64,000 nucleotides of DNA from NCBI GenBank assembly GCA_023213395.1, contig CM041465.1, positions 150,667,741 to 150,731,740 on the forward strand, in the 5' to 3' direction. Both the position numbers and the translations under genes were made by a program. Positions 21,812-32,700 of this stretch are shown one piece after another. The stretch comes from Cycas panzhihuaensis. Taxonomy: Eukaryota > Cycadophyta. Every line of letters starts with the position of its first letter. Position 1 is the first letter of the stretch. Below the pieces are notes generated by a model that saw only the letters and a program-made list of their open reading frames with translations, had not been told where the DNA came from and did no database searches.

Positions 21812-22759
21812 AACAAGAGGTAAACCCCCCTTTCCTTAGATCAGGCAAAGGGTAAGGCCCCTATTGATCTTTCTTCTTCTTTTAGCCCTACATCTTAGCA
21901 TCTCTCCTTCTCTCGTTCTACAAACAAGGAGAGAAAGGTCGTCCAATTCCTTGAGGCTACCTACATGTACCCAGTTACATAGTCCCAAGCTACTAGGGAG
22001 GTTGGCAAAGCCTCCTCTTCTTAATAACTCCCTACAAATGCTCTCCTAATAAAGATTCATGTGGTTACAAAGACCATTCTTATACATATTAGGCGATATG
22101 ATTTTAGGAATCACTTCCCTAATGCATAGGGAAGGGGAAGACCTTCTCCATTATTGAAAAGTTGTACTACATTTTTGCTAGAATATCCATGATGGATGTC
22201 TTGCGGAGTTACCCCAAGCATCATGCTCTTCTTTTAGAGGCTCTTAGTTAATAAGATGCCCCTATCCATGCTATAGGCACTACCTCTCATAGACCTCCTA
22301 CCATCTCGTTCAACCCTCGAGACCTCCCATCCCCTACTGAATAAGAAGGCTGTAAGTACTACATGTTTATCATTACCATCGATGCTCTTGATTTCACCTT
22401 AAAGAGGACCATCGTAGACAATGGTTCCTCAGTCAATGATATATTTGTATGAATGATACATAAGCTAGAAATAAAGGTTGTTAAGTATATTCCCTAGAAG
22501 TGTTAGAGGTATGAAGGGAGTGAGAAGTCCCCCTTGGGGATAGTGACCCTCCCGCTCATTTTAGATAGGAAGATTGTGTAGGTACACATAGTTGTTCTCA
22601 ACATTAATGTCGATTATAACCTCTTGTTAGGTCAGCCATGGCTTGATCAAATGGGAGCTATCTACTCCTCGTGATGGGGGTAACTTAAATTTATCCATGA
22701 AGGGCAAGTTAAGGTTATCACTTATAAGCTTCCTCCCTCTTGTACTACTCCTCTTGCTT
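21812..22759 (+). pseudogene. Gypsy fragment J: gag end and protease
   Basis: Plus-strand Gypsy remnant of the same family as element I. At 21940 the sequence tccttgaggctacc matches I at about 59725. The protease TIVDNGSSVN has DNGSS at 22417-22431 (I: 60219-60233), followed by VVLNINVDYNLLLGQPWLDQ near 22590. Stops are frequent. It is interrupted by Copia D at 22765 and resumes at 30540. The shared D-N-G form suggests that Asn in the active-site triad belongs to the family rather than being a mutation. Confidence 0.82.
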
Positions 22760-22764
22760 ATCAG

Positions 22765-23061
22765 TGAAAAAAAGTAGATCTATCCTTCATCTCTATGTAC
22801 TAAACACAAAGGTAAATATGGGAGCAAGAGAGACTTAAGAGAAAGAGAGTAGATCTCACAAAATAGAAAGGTAAGAATGAGCCTCCTCCATTGAGATTTT
22901 ACTTTTATATTGAGAGAGGGAGCATTAGAGTTAGGTAAAATGAAATTACACATAATGTATATAAAAGTGCATTTCGATTAAGTGATATAATTTAAAGTTC
23001 ACTTAAGACCCTTTTAGGAATAATTATCTAATGTAATGACCTTGTGACATTAACTTGTTTA
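22765..23061 (-). repeat. 3' LTR of Copia D
   Basis: About 297 bp, aligned with 30240-30534; shared blocks include gcctcctccattgag and gacccttttaggaataat. Minus-strand polypurine tract follows at 23062-23074. Confidence 0.9.
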
Positions 23062-23074
23062 ATCTCCCCCTTAA
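23062..23074 (-). other. Polypurine tract of Copia D
   Basis: Minus strand TTAAGGGGGAGAT against the 3' LTR; equivalent to 1906-1916 in Copia B. Confidence 0.8.
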
Positions 23075-23560
23075 TGGTAGAAGGTCATTTGATCTTTATT
23101 CTATCCTATGAGGTCTTCATTTGAGCCTCTTACAAAGTAAACTACTATGACACTTTTGTGGGAAATCCTTATGGGGAAGAAAACCCACAAACTTTCTAAT
23201 CTACTAACCTAGCTTAGACAACTCTTTAAATAAAGCCAAATAGTTAATTAGTATAATGAATTTTGTAACTAAAATCTACTGAGTTTCTATATACCATTTG
23301 GTCATCCCCCATGTTCTTTCAAGTTTTCACAGGTTCTGATTTTCCAAAATGATATAACCCTTATCTTTTTATTCCCACAAGGGGTTTTCAAGAATGGGAT
23401 AGAGCAGAGACTTATACTTATCCTTCTGCACCCATAAGGAGTTTCCATGAATGAGACATAGTATAATGGTCCTATTATCATCTCCTTCAATTAGTTATAG
23501 ATGGAGGCCCTAAGGTAGAGTTTCCTTCAAAATTGTTTAAACTTCACCCTCTATAGTAGT
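23075..23560 (-). other. 3' untranslated region of Copia D
   Basis: Non-coding and aligned with the corresponding parts of B (1917-2218, 10677-10922) and F (41983-42500). It contains the same gggttttcaagaatgggatag repeats. Because D is uninterrupted here, it shows how the two halves of B join. Confidence 0.75.
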
Positions 23561-24960
23561 TTGGTGAAGATATCAGCCACTTGATCTATTGTAGGCCAGT
23601 ACTCTAGTTGAATTATACTATCATAAACTAGTCCTCTAATCCTATGGACTTTCATATTTATATGTTTAGTATAATCATGAAATATAGGATTTTTAGCCTT
23701 TTAGATTATAGATTGATTATCCACACATAGGCTAGTAGAACTTATTTAGGTAACATTTAATGTATTTAATAATTTTCTAAGCCATATCACCTCCTTTCTT
23801 GTCTCAGAAGGATCAATATATTTAGCTTCGACAATTGAGTCTACAACTATCTTCTATTATCTAGATCTCCATGATATTGGTGTTGTTCTAAGAAATGCTA
23901 CATACCCAAACCTGGATCTTTCTGTGTCTTTATCTTTGATGAAGTATGAGTCTGTATATGCATAAAGTTTAAATTTTGCGTTTGGTTCATACAACAAACC
24001 ATATTTGTTGGTCGTCTTTAGGTACCTTAACACTCATATTATAGCCTGCTAATGATTTTGCTTAGGATTTATCATAAATCTTTCAAGAATACCAATAAAG
24101 TATGCAATATCTAGCCTTATATCGGTAGTATAGATGAGACTACCTACAAGTTGCCTATATAGTATTGTGTCTTCCTCTCTAGTATCACAATTATCTTTAA
24201 TATTAGGTTCCATAGGTGTAACCATTGGTCAAACATCTTCCAATCCAAACTTTGTTAGAAGATCATTGATATATTTTTCTTGGGAGAGAAAGATCTTTCC
24301 ATTCTTTTGAGTTACTTTAATTCCTAAGTAATATTTCATCAATCTGAAGTCAGATAATTCAAAAGTTTTAGCAAGGTCCTTCTTCAACTAGTTGATTACC
24401 TATTCACTATTATCCATTATTAACATATCATCCACAAAGGTTAAGAGGTATGTGACTTTATTATTTTGGTACTTTACAAATAGTATTATATTAATATTTT
24501 GGTAGTCATAAACCTCATATCTAAGTTGCCTCGTTCTTTCACATAACTTAGTAAACTAAGTACAAGGGGCTTGTTTTAGGTTATATAAGGACTTTCTAAG
24601 TTTGCAAACCTTATGCTCTTGACTAACAATCTCATATCCTTCGGGTTGAGCTATGTAAATTTCTTCTTTAAGGTCCCCATTAAGAAATATAGTCTTAACA
24701 TTGAGTTAGTAGATTTTCCAACTTTGTTAAGCAACCAAGGCTATAAGAGTTATGACTATAGGCCAATTAGTTATAGGAGTAAAGATTTTAATGTAGTTGA
24801 TGCCTTTCCTTTGTGTAAATCCTTTTTCTACCAACCTCACCTTGTGTTTTTCTAGGGTGCCATCTAATCTATACTTATTTTTGAATACCCATTTATTTCA
24901 AACTACCTTTCTTCTAAGTGGTAGATCGACAAGCTCCCATGTACCATTTTTTATAAGAGA
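23561..24960 (-). pseudogene. Copia D reverse transcriptase and RNase H, broken
   Basis: RT opens near 24955 with a decayed W-E-L-V-D-L-P block. The active site is FVDDM at 24438-24424 with both Asp residues intact. RNase H follows at about 24230-23560, with remnants of the YRQLVGSLIY block near 24150 and of the DNQS and C-terminal RTKH blocks near 23720-23620. It keeps about 110 bp around 24545-24650 that Copia B has lost. Stops occur in all parts. Confidence 0.82.
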
Positions 24961-26830
24961 TTAGTACTCTTCATTTATGGAATTTCTCCAAGCTACATGC
25001 TTTATAGCTTCTTGGTATACTAGGGGTTTTTCATTAAGAGTAAGGTGCAGTTTTGTTGGTTTAAGCTCAATGGAAAGTGATTCATATATCTTTGCTCTAT
25101 GGGCACTTTTAGTGCTAGTTTTACCTACCTCATCTAGTTGCATGTCCTTCTATAGTTAGTAGGCTTCACGAAAACCTCAAGTTGGGAATGAGGTTTTTAT
25201 TTTCACAACCTTTTGATCTTTATTTTGATCCTAAAAAGAATCATGTGAAATGTTTAGCATAAAGGAAGTTGATAATGTTAGAGAAAATACGCCAGCCACT
25301 AATATTAGAGAAGGTGATCCTTCTACTATGGCTTTATCTTTTTCAATTTGGTTGTTCTTAAATGATGGTGTCAGATGTACACACATTGGTTAGAAGTCAC
25401 ATCTTGTATCCTCTGGGGCTCTATTATCAGATTCCAAGGTCTTAAGTAACTGCTGAGTATCTTACCCCTCTAAATTTTAGAATATGGATATCAAATTCAA
25501 TAGCATCATTAAATTGTTAGGAAGGCATCTTGGAGTCAAGCCTAGGTAATTAGTCTTCACTCTCCATAAATATAACATCTCTAGTGATGGTGATTTTGTA
25601 CTGTGAAGGTAGAAAAACCTTGTATCCCTTTTTGTCCATAGGGTATCTGACAAAGATATCTTTGAGGGCTATATCTTGAAGCTTGTTTCTATGTTCTTCC
25701 AAAATATAAGCATGATAAGTAGAGCCAAAAAATTTGAAGTGGGAGATAGAGGGGATTTGTCCATACTACATTTCGTATGGAGAGGGGCCAAGTTTGGAGG
25801 GACTAATAGTATTGATGCAATACACAACAGTCTAGAGAGCCTCGACCTAAAGATAGACATGGATATTCTTATATGCCAGCATAGCATGAGCCATGTTCAT
25901 AATGGTCCTATTCAAATGCTCAATAACTCCATTTTGTTGGGGTGTACCTATAAATATAGTCTAATATTTAATCCCATGATGATGTAGATATGATTCAAAT
26001 TCATTAGAGGTGTACTCATCACCATTGTCAGTCCTGAGTATTTTGATCTTGAATTTAAATTTATTTTCCACGTGGGCCTTGAAAGCTTGAAACATAGAAA
26101 ATGATTCATCTTTCTTTGTAAGAAAAGTAACCCATACTTTCTTAGTAAAATCATCAATAAAAGTAATATAGTGCCACTTCTATTTGAGAGAAGGGATATG
26201 CATAGGTTCACATATATATGAGTGTATAAGCTATAAAGGTTGGCTAGATTTCCACTGACTATGAGGAAAGGGTTGTCTTTGAGATTTAGCAATGATATAT
26301 GCTTCACATTTGAAGGGCTTAGAGGAGAGCCTAAGCATACCCGAAAGAGTGCTATGTAGTTCTCTTAAACAATAAATTTTAATATGGACCATATGAGCAT
26401 TCCATAGGGTTGCTTGTGATAACTTTTAAGGAGTCTAGGATATGGTAAAAGTAGAGTCATAATAAACATAGTTAGCTTAAGAGGATGGTGAGCTAGTTAG
26501 GTGAAAACATTTTCCATCAGGAATTCTAGTCATAACTATAACATTTAAAGGAGGGTGAATGATAGAGAGTTTGATTATTTATAGTTACAATCAGATCAAA
26601 TCCATGAGAGACAAGGGTAGATAGGGACAACATGTTTTGCTTTAGATTAGGAATATATAAAACATCAATAAGGGTAAACTTTAGAAGGCTTGGGAGTTTC
26701 AAGCAAACAATTCCAAGTCTCTCAACTAGTTGAGATGATTTGTCAACCATGTGTATAACACTACAAACTTTAGAGTCAAAATCCTAAAAGAACTAGTGAT
26801 GATAAGTCATATGTTATGTTGCTCTAGTAT
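24961..26830 (-). pseudogene. Copia D protease and integrase, broken
   Basis: Protease: WIMDTRAT near 26845-26820; the Gly of the D-T-G active site is replaced by Arg, and a stop follows directly, as in B. VLYIPNLKQNMLSLSTLVSH near 26670 matches B almost residue for residue. The integrase core lies at 26300-25650 with multiple frame breaks; pieces such as the FxKKxEAF-like stretch near 26110 are visible. The linker to RT is at 25440-24961. Inactive. Confidence 0.8.
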
Positions 26831-28147
26831 CCATGATCCAAGATGAAGTATTTGAGGTGGCACTATTTACAACTCCAAGTGGTGAAGGTAAAAGTAAATA
26901 AGCATAGCCATAATGATGAAGTGGTTCTAATTCTTTAAAGGTATACATAGTAGATCTGTCAACAACATTCGATGAAGTGGTTCCAATTCTTTAAAGTATA
27001 CATAAGAATAGTGGTTCTAATATACTTAGTAGATCTGTCAATAACATTCGATGAAGTGGTTCCAATTCTTTAAAGGTATACATAAGCAAATTGCATTCCA
27101 TTAAAAGCATCTTTAAAAGAGGTATTATCAACATTATATGTACCATGGTATTGTTGATAGCTTGGTAGTTTGTTAGTGGCAGTTCTATAATTTTTAGCAT
27201 AATGTCCTTTCCTATGATACCTTTAGTATATAATGATTTGATTTCTAGTCCCATAAGAAGTATTAGGTTGGTTGGATTATCTCTAATTGTTGGATCTGGG
27301 TCTACACTATTTATTTTATCCTTGGCCTTGAGACTATTTTTATTGGAGTTAAGGAGCCTGTTAACCATGAGGACATTATCCTTGTTATCTACCTTTACCT
27401 CTTCCATAGAAATTACCACCTCTACAAGAGGATTGACTTTGATTTTTGGTATAAAAAAGATCTTCTTCCACTTCAAAAGTAGCATTAGTTGGATCTGATG
27501 TAGTGGAAAAGTTAGTATCAAATGTATTATAAAATTCAATAAACTTATTAGAAAGAGCTTCAAAGTTTAGGATCTTTAAGGTGCCACTAGATTAAAGACT
27601 TCTCAATAGATTTTTATAATTTGGGGTATCAAGATATGACTGAATCAAGAAAGCCCATGTAATGTATTGAGTCTTAAAAATATTTATCAATGGTTTACTT
27701 GATTAGATAAAGAAGATTGATTATCTTACTTGTGTGTCCTTTCTACATTTTTAATTTGTTCGTCTTTAGCACTAAGTGAAGAAATTCCAAGTCTAATTTA
27801 GTGTCAAAGTTCTTCTTGAGAACTTTAAGAACTTTCCATGTTGTGTTATATACAAATTCATCATTAAGGTTATACAGGGAATAATTAGTGACAAAAAGTA
27901 TTCCTACATGGATTTTATCACAATTAAGTTCCCATTGATATTTGGTTATGACTTTAATGGGAGTAGTTAGAGCAGTTCCTCTAGAAGCAACTATAGCAGT
28001 TGTAACTACAATAAATGGTGTAACTTGCAAGTGATCTCTCCAAAGACCTTCATACTTTACAACATTTCTAACACCAATGAACTACATGTCCTAATTTTCT
28101 TTCTCTTTAAGAATGCAGTTCACATTTTGCTTAAACTATAAAGACAT
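26831..28147 (-). pseudogene. Copia D gag, broken
   Basis: ATG at 28147-28145 aligned with the Copia B gag start; MSL then a stop where B has Gln, then FKQNVNCILKEKEN and a stop where B has Trp (N-W). A long readable part runs to 27743 with WKVLKVLKKNFDTKLDLEF, the mid-gag block. The zinc knuckle near 27235-27190 is visible as YHRKGHYAKNY, with Cys residues replaced by Tyr or stops. The tandem repeat at 26914-27095 is within its C-terminal part. Confidence 0.82.
26914..27095. repeat. Tandem repeat in Copia D gag
   Basis: Three imperfect copies of a block running from cgatgaagtggtt through aattctttaaaggtatacat to tagatctgtcaacaacattc, starting near 26914, 26970 and 27049. The matching region of Copia B (about 14200-14260) has one copy, so the expansion is specific to D and lies in the gag-protease junction. 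Confidence 0.8.
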
Positions 28148-30225
28148 AATGTCTTTTGAGAAGGGAAGAAATAAATAAGGGACAATAAAATTGATGACAA
28201 TAAATGACCACTCACTGTTTACAAATAGGAGATGCAATGAAGAAGTGTAGTAGAAGGAAGAAGAAGTGAGAATGTTTGCTCAAAGATAAAGGGAGTAACT
28301 TAGAGAAAAATCACCAACACTTGTGACAAATATTAACCTAACACAGCAGGAATATGAGAAGTACTATAATGAAAATTGGCCATTAATACTTGTGGCAAAT
28401 ATTAACCTGATGCAATAAGAATATGAGAAGCACTATAATGAAAATTGGCCACTAACACTTATGGAAAATATTAACTTAAACCAATAGGAATATGAAAATC
28501 ACTATGATTGTAATTATACTATGGATTATTTTTTATAAATAACAAAGTGATCAATATATAAGATTATAGGCCAATGTAGAAGCTGACATCATTGGGTGTA
28601 TACAACTTAAAACTCAAATGTAGGATGCATAATCAACCCAATAACCTTTAACTTATGGCCAACATGTAGTTGAGGTTATTAAAGGGATGATTAGGATTCT
28701 AGTAGAATTAAGTTGGCCTTTACCCACGATATCACAAATATGCTAAGTGATGAAATCTAAGTCACAATAGAGTCTAGGTACTCCCAATCCTCATCCAATT
28801 CACTAATGAATAGCTATATACCTCCTCTAAAGAGTTCTATGTTTATATCCATGGCTATGATGGATATTATATTGGGTATATTTTAATCTTGTATTAAAGT
28901 TTTAATTTTCTCAGTTAGTTATCAGGATGATCTCTAGTTGAAGCACGATGATATAGATAACCAAACCTCACCAATATTCTAGTTTAGTCAAGTTCCAACT
29001 TGAAACCCATACCTCCTTTATGGCATGACATTCTACTAACCAGGGTATATCAACCTTGGTGAGTGTGTGAATAGGTACAATATGGTGGCATATATCGTAC
29101 GTGATGTGTTCTTTTTAGGGAGAGTGAAAAGATTATCAAATTTGTATCAAATGTATATATAACTAAAAATAGAGCACTTATTTGGAGTGCTTGCTTGGAG
29201 TGTATTTAGAGTGCTTGCTTGAAGTAATTTTGGAGTGTTGAAATATAATACTAATAAATGAGTGAGAACACTATATATTGCTCTAATCTATGTGTCTTTT
29301 TTATTCACTTTTATAATGGGCTTTTTAGCCTTAACAAAAAAGGAAGAAAATTTCTTTACTTTTTTATTTTTTAACAAAAGGTAGTCTTTACTAAAATAGA
29401 AATAACTTTATCCTACAATAATAAAATTAAGTACTAATTTTTGTGCTACAAACTAGACTCAAATATGGATCTTCAAGAAGTGAAATCAAGTCCAAATGAG
29501 TTCTACAAATTTTTGGTAGTCTCGCAAAGTGAATAAAATATACTTTTACAAAATTCTTACTAAAAATAACTATTGTTCAGTAAAATAGTAATAACTTTCT
29601 CATACGACAATAAAATTAAGTACTAGTTTTTATGCTAAAAATTAGACTTAAAGACTCATTGTTAGAAATTAGAATTAGGTCAATTAGAGCTTTGTAGAAA
29701 TTTGGGTTGACCTATGAAGCTCACAAGTAGATTTTATTTCTACAGAAAATTTAACTTGCAAATATCTCATCAACACATGATACCATATAAAATTTCTATT
29801 ATTTTTTTATCACCAAGATCCCAATATGGACAAGGTGAAAGCATACAATGATAGATATTTTAAATGGCTCTAAATTCTTAAAAGAAGTAGGTAGAACCTC
29901 CCCTTACAAACATTCTTCTAAATACTAGAAACATTCTGGTAATATTTCCCCTTATTAAATAGATAAAAAGAGGGGAAAGAAAAGAAAAATGAGATAGCAT
30001 AAATGGTTACCAAAGGATTAGAATCATTGGGCCTTATAACTCCTTATATTATGCTTTCAAATTTGTAAAAGAGAAAGGGAAAGTAAATAATACTAAATAT
30101 GCTATGATAAAAACTTGAAAATATTTTCAAATCCATTTTCACAATCTCCTTTACCACATGGATTGTGGAGGAGAAGGAAGTAACAGCTCCATTGCAAGTG
30201 TAAGTGAGGAATATAAATGAAGCAA
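28148..30225 (-). other. Leader of Copia D
   Basis: About 2.1 kb of AT-rich sequence with no coding support; one 64-codon frame near 30140 is low-complexity. It contains the 69-bp tandem repeat at 28313-28510 and a gag-proximal block (about 28600-29060) shared with the Copia B leader. Confidence 0.75.
28313..28510. repeat. 69-bp tandem repeat in the Copia D leader
   Basis: About 2.9 copies with an exact 69-bp spacing (aacact-like anchors at 28316, 28385 and 28454). Core: acaaatattaaccta, then aggaatatgagaagtac, then tataatgaaaattggcca. Not seen in Copia B. Confidence 0.88.
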
Positions 30226-30237
30226 GCTTTGATACCA
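30226..30237 (-). other. Primer binding site of Copia D
   Basis: Minus strand TGGTATCAAAGC, Met-tRNA type with one change, two bases inside the 5' LTR. Confidence 0.9.
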
Positions 30238-30239
30238 CA

Positions 30240-30534
30240 TAAAAATAGTAGTTCTATCATTCATCTCTATATACTAAACACAAAGACAAACATAGGAGTA
30301 AGAGAAACTTGAGAGAAAGAGAGTAACTCTCATAAAATTGGGAGGTAAGAATGAGCCTCCTCCATTGAGCTTTTACTTTTATATTAGGAGAGGGAGAATT
30401 AGAGTTAGGTCAAATGAAATTACATAATACACATAAAAGTATATTTCACTTAAGTGATCTAATTTAAAGTTTACTTAAGACCCTTTTAGGAATAATCAAC
30501 TAATGTAATGATCTTCTGACATTAACCCATTACA
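30240..30534 (-). repeat. 5' LTR of Copia D
   Basis: 295 bp, partner of 22765-23061. On the minus strand TAATATAAAAGTAAAA (about 30369-30384) gives a TATA box, kept in the partner as CAATATAAAAGTAAAA. Right flank gtcag is the likely target duplication. Confidence 0.9.
30369..30384 (-). promoter_or_regulatory. TATA box in Copia D 5' LTR
   Basis: TATAAAAG on the minus strand in mid-LTR. The related F LTR has TATATAAAGG at the comparable place (41776-41790), which supports a real promoter element. Confidence 0.65.
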
Positions 30535-30539
30535 GTCAG

Positions 30540-30860
30540 CCTATTTTTTATGCTAGAGATAACGATCATGACAAGTGTCTTCCCTCTTTGGAAACCTATT
30601 TAAGGGGTCTAACTCCTACCAAGATGAGCCATTATCTCATATTAAACATAATTTGGTTAGATTCACCCTTAGTAGTATAGGTAACTAAGGCTACTTAGCC
30701 ATTATGAGTGACCCTAAGTCAGATATCAAGGGCCATGAACCCCCTCCACAACATGTCACTCTTATTTCCCATACACCCAGGGAACCCCTCCATGAGGATC
30801 CTTCCTCTCTTTTTGGTCCTCCTCTAAGGATGCTTGATCATTCTTCTAGGTCTCCAAGTT
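30540..30860 (+). pseudogene. Gypsy fragment J, continuation: protease-RT linker
   Basis: After Copia D the Gypsy remnant resumes. At 30660-30715 the plus strand reads RFTLSSIGN, a stop, then GYLAIMSD, matching RFAPIYVGSYGYLASFSDDE of element I at 60663-60722. A Pro-rich stretch follows, as in I. The similarity fades by about 30860. Confidence 0.7.
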
Positions 30861-31618
30861 TAATCTAACACCTACCTTTGCATTCTACCTAAGTCATCAT
30901 ATAAAGGCATAATTACCAGCGTGTTGCTCATGTGCATACCACTACTATACGATCTAGTCCCTCATCGAGTGCCAAGGCCTACTTGATATAAATACCATCA
31001 CCTCATGATGTCATCCAACACATGTTAGATCCCTCATGTCCTACTATCTTATGGTTTGGTTTCAACTATGTCCCTTCTACTCATCATTATGATTATAAAT
31101 CTAAGCTACCATTACCCTATGATAGGTCTTTTTTTATGCTAGGTCCATGGGCATACCCTCATGTAATCTAGAATTTCTTTATCTAATGCCACTAATAATG
31201 ATTTAGAATACGTCGTCATCATAGAGGTGTTAATGGGATGTGCTTAACTTCTATCATGGCCATATTATCTTGTGTTGTGACTCTGAGATAGTTATATTTT
31301 ATCTTACATAGGTTTATCATGTTAATTCCCCGCATTTTAGGTTCTTAGTTATAACATATAGGGCTTTGTTGGCTAGGTTTGCTTTCATTGGAGTTCACTA
31401 TACTCTATGCAAACTTAATATTAAAGCTAATAGCCTAGATAATTTCATCTTAAAGCATTCTTTACCACTAGTAAATGACTCCATTTTGGCCTAATGGGTA
31501 GCTTATTAAGGCTCATCTCTATGGGGGTAATCCCCCCTTGTCCTACCTCTAAGGGGCATTTACTGATGAGATAAAACTATAGCAATAACCCCTAAGTTTA
31601 TATACCCACCCCCTTTTC
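30861..31618. other. Unassigned stretch between Gypsy fragment J and Copia E
   Basis: No domain recognised. It may still be diverged Gypsy sequence, since the Pro-rich linker leads into it, but the expected RT blocks do not appear on either strand. No repeat structure. Confidence 0.4.
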
Positions 31619-31986
31619 TTTTAGAAGCTATGCCATGTTGCCAAATCTTTCCTTATTGAAAAAATAAATTAGAGTGCAAAGCAGAGCAGGTATATAATAA
31701 TCATTCCATCTTGAGAAATAGAAGATAAAGTATAATATTATTCAATCTATTATGTAAGTGTAAATCAAATCTCCAATTGTTGATAGTGTCTGAATATACC
31801 ATGGTTGTTCACCCTAGAAAATATAAAGTTGTGAGGGAGGAGGGAAACCTCCTCAACCTCCAAATTCAAACAACAATAAAATAATACTTAACTAAATATA
31901 AAATTAACCTTACCTAACTTGCCTTAACATGTGTATATTCACATATGCCAAAGGTGGGAGTGGGGTGATGAGCATTAACCCCAACA
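31619..31986 (-). repeat. 3' LTR of Copia E
   Basis: About 368 bp, ending CCCCAACA on the plus strand; the outer end is set by similarity of ttagaag to the partner's tgttagaag. The inner side touches a polypurine tract (minus strand CATTAAGGGGAGTC). Confidence 0.75.
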
Positions 31987-32000
31987 GACTCCCCTTAATG
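31987..32000 (-). other. Polypurine tract of Copia E
   Basis: Minus strand CATTAAGGGGAGTC, directly inside the 3' LTR; resembles the AAGGGGG tracts of B and D. Confidence 0.75.
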
Positions 32001-32007
32001 TTCATCA

Positions 32008-32700
32008 TTATCATTCTTCATTTCTCCTTAAATTTGTAGTACCTGTACTTGAAAATAACTTTGAAAATTTATCTTTAGATTTATAGTTAACATGCTCGAT
32101 GTAGTCAATAGTAACTTGCTTTGTCATTCTTTCAACAAAATATGTCTCTCTAATATTATGTAGTGAGAGTAACTTCCAAGTAGGTGTTGTAGATGTAGCT
32201 TTGTTTGAATGAATGGAAACAACTTTGTTGTGATCTTTGAACTTCACTTAAATTGAGTTCATGATACATAACATCTTATCAAATGTGACATTTGAATCAT
32301 TATTTTCATTGAAAACCATACTAGTACAAGAAACATTAGACTTTTCTTCATATGATACCTACTCTACTATCTACCTCATAGGAAAAGTGTCATTAATGTA
32401 GTTAGTAATATTAAGATCTAGGGAATCCCCCTCATAAAGTAAATATAATGTATTATATACTAATTTAGATATAGTCATTTCTAAAACATTAGAAAACACA
32501 TTATCATCAATGCTACAAAATAAAAGTGCAAGGGCTTCATTGTCCTTTTTTAAGTCTTCTTTATTGTTTTGTTTGTATCCATCATTGATATACTTCCAAA
32601 GGTTATTTGAGATTATGTATACTTTTATAATGGTCCTCCAAAGTTAAAAATCATTACCACCAAATACTGGAAAACTAATATTGTTTGAATTTGTTACCAT
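32008..32700 (-). pseudogene. Copia E gag, broken
   Basis: ATG at 32700-32698. The minus strand reads MVTNSNNISFPVFGGNDF, a stop, then LWRTIIKVYIISNNLWKY, INDGYKQNNKEDLKKDNEAL and LALLFCSIDDNVFSNVLEM: the opening of a UBN2-type Copia gag. It is related to the Copia C gag (KKDNEALALIFCALEDHVF). After a stop near 32375 and one near 32248 a 78-codon open part runs to 32011 with basic, non-catalytic sequence. No zinc knuckle or protease motif follows before the polypurine tract. Confidence 0.8.

Larger units (their letters stand above)
22765..30534 (-). mobile_element. Copia element D, relative of B
   Basis: Minus-strand Copia element, 7770 bp, LTRs 22765-23061 and 30240-30534. The flanks atcag (22760-22764) and gtcag (30535-30539) fit one 5-bp target duplication with one change. 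Inside: primer site 30226-30237, leader to 28148, gag from 28147, protease, integrase, RT, RNase H to about 23560, 3' untranslated region and polypurine tract at 23062-23074. Proteins align with those of B throughout, but the LTRs are different in sequence, and the LTR pair here is more diverged than B's. Inserted into Gypsy fragment J. All frames are broken. Confidence 0.92.

Noticed and set aside
30861-31618. Second RNase H domain in Gypsy fragment J
   Set aside because: A short stretch (TYRALLARFAFIGVHYTL) looked suggestive, but catalytic residues are missing and the order of domains does not fit.
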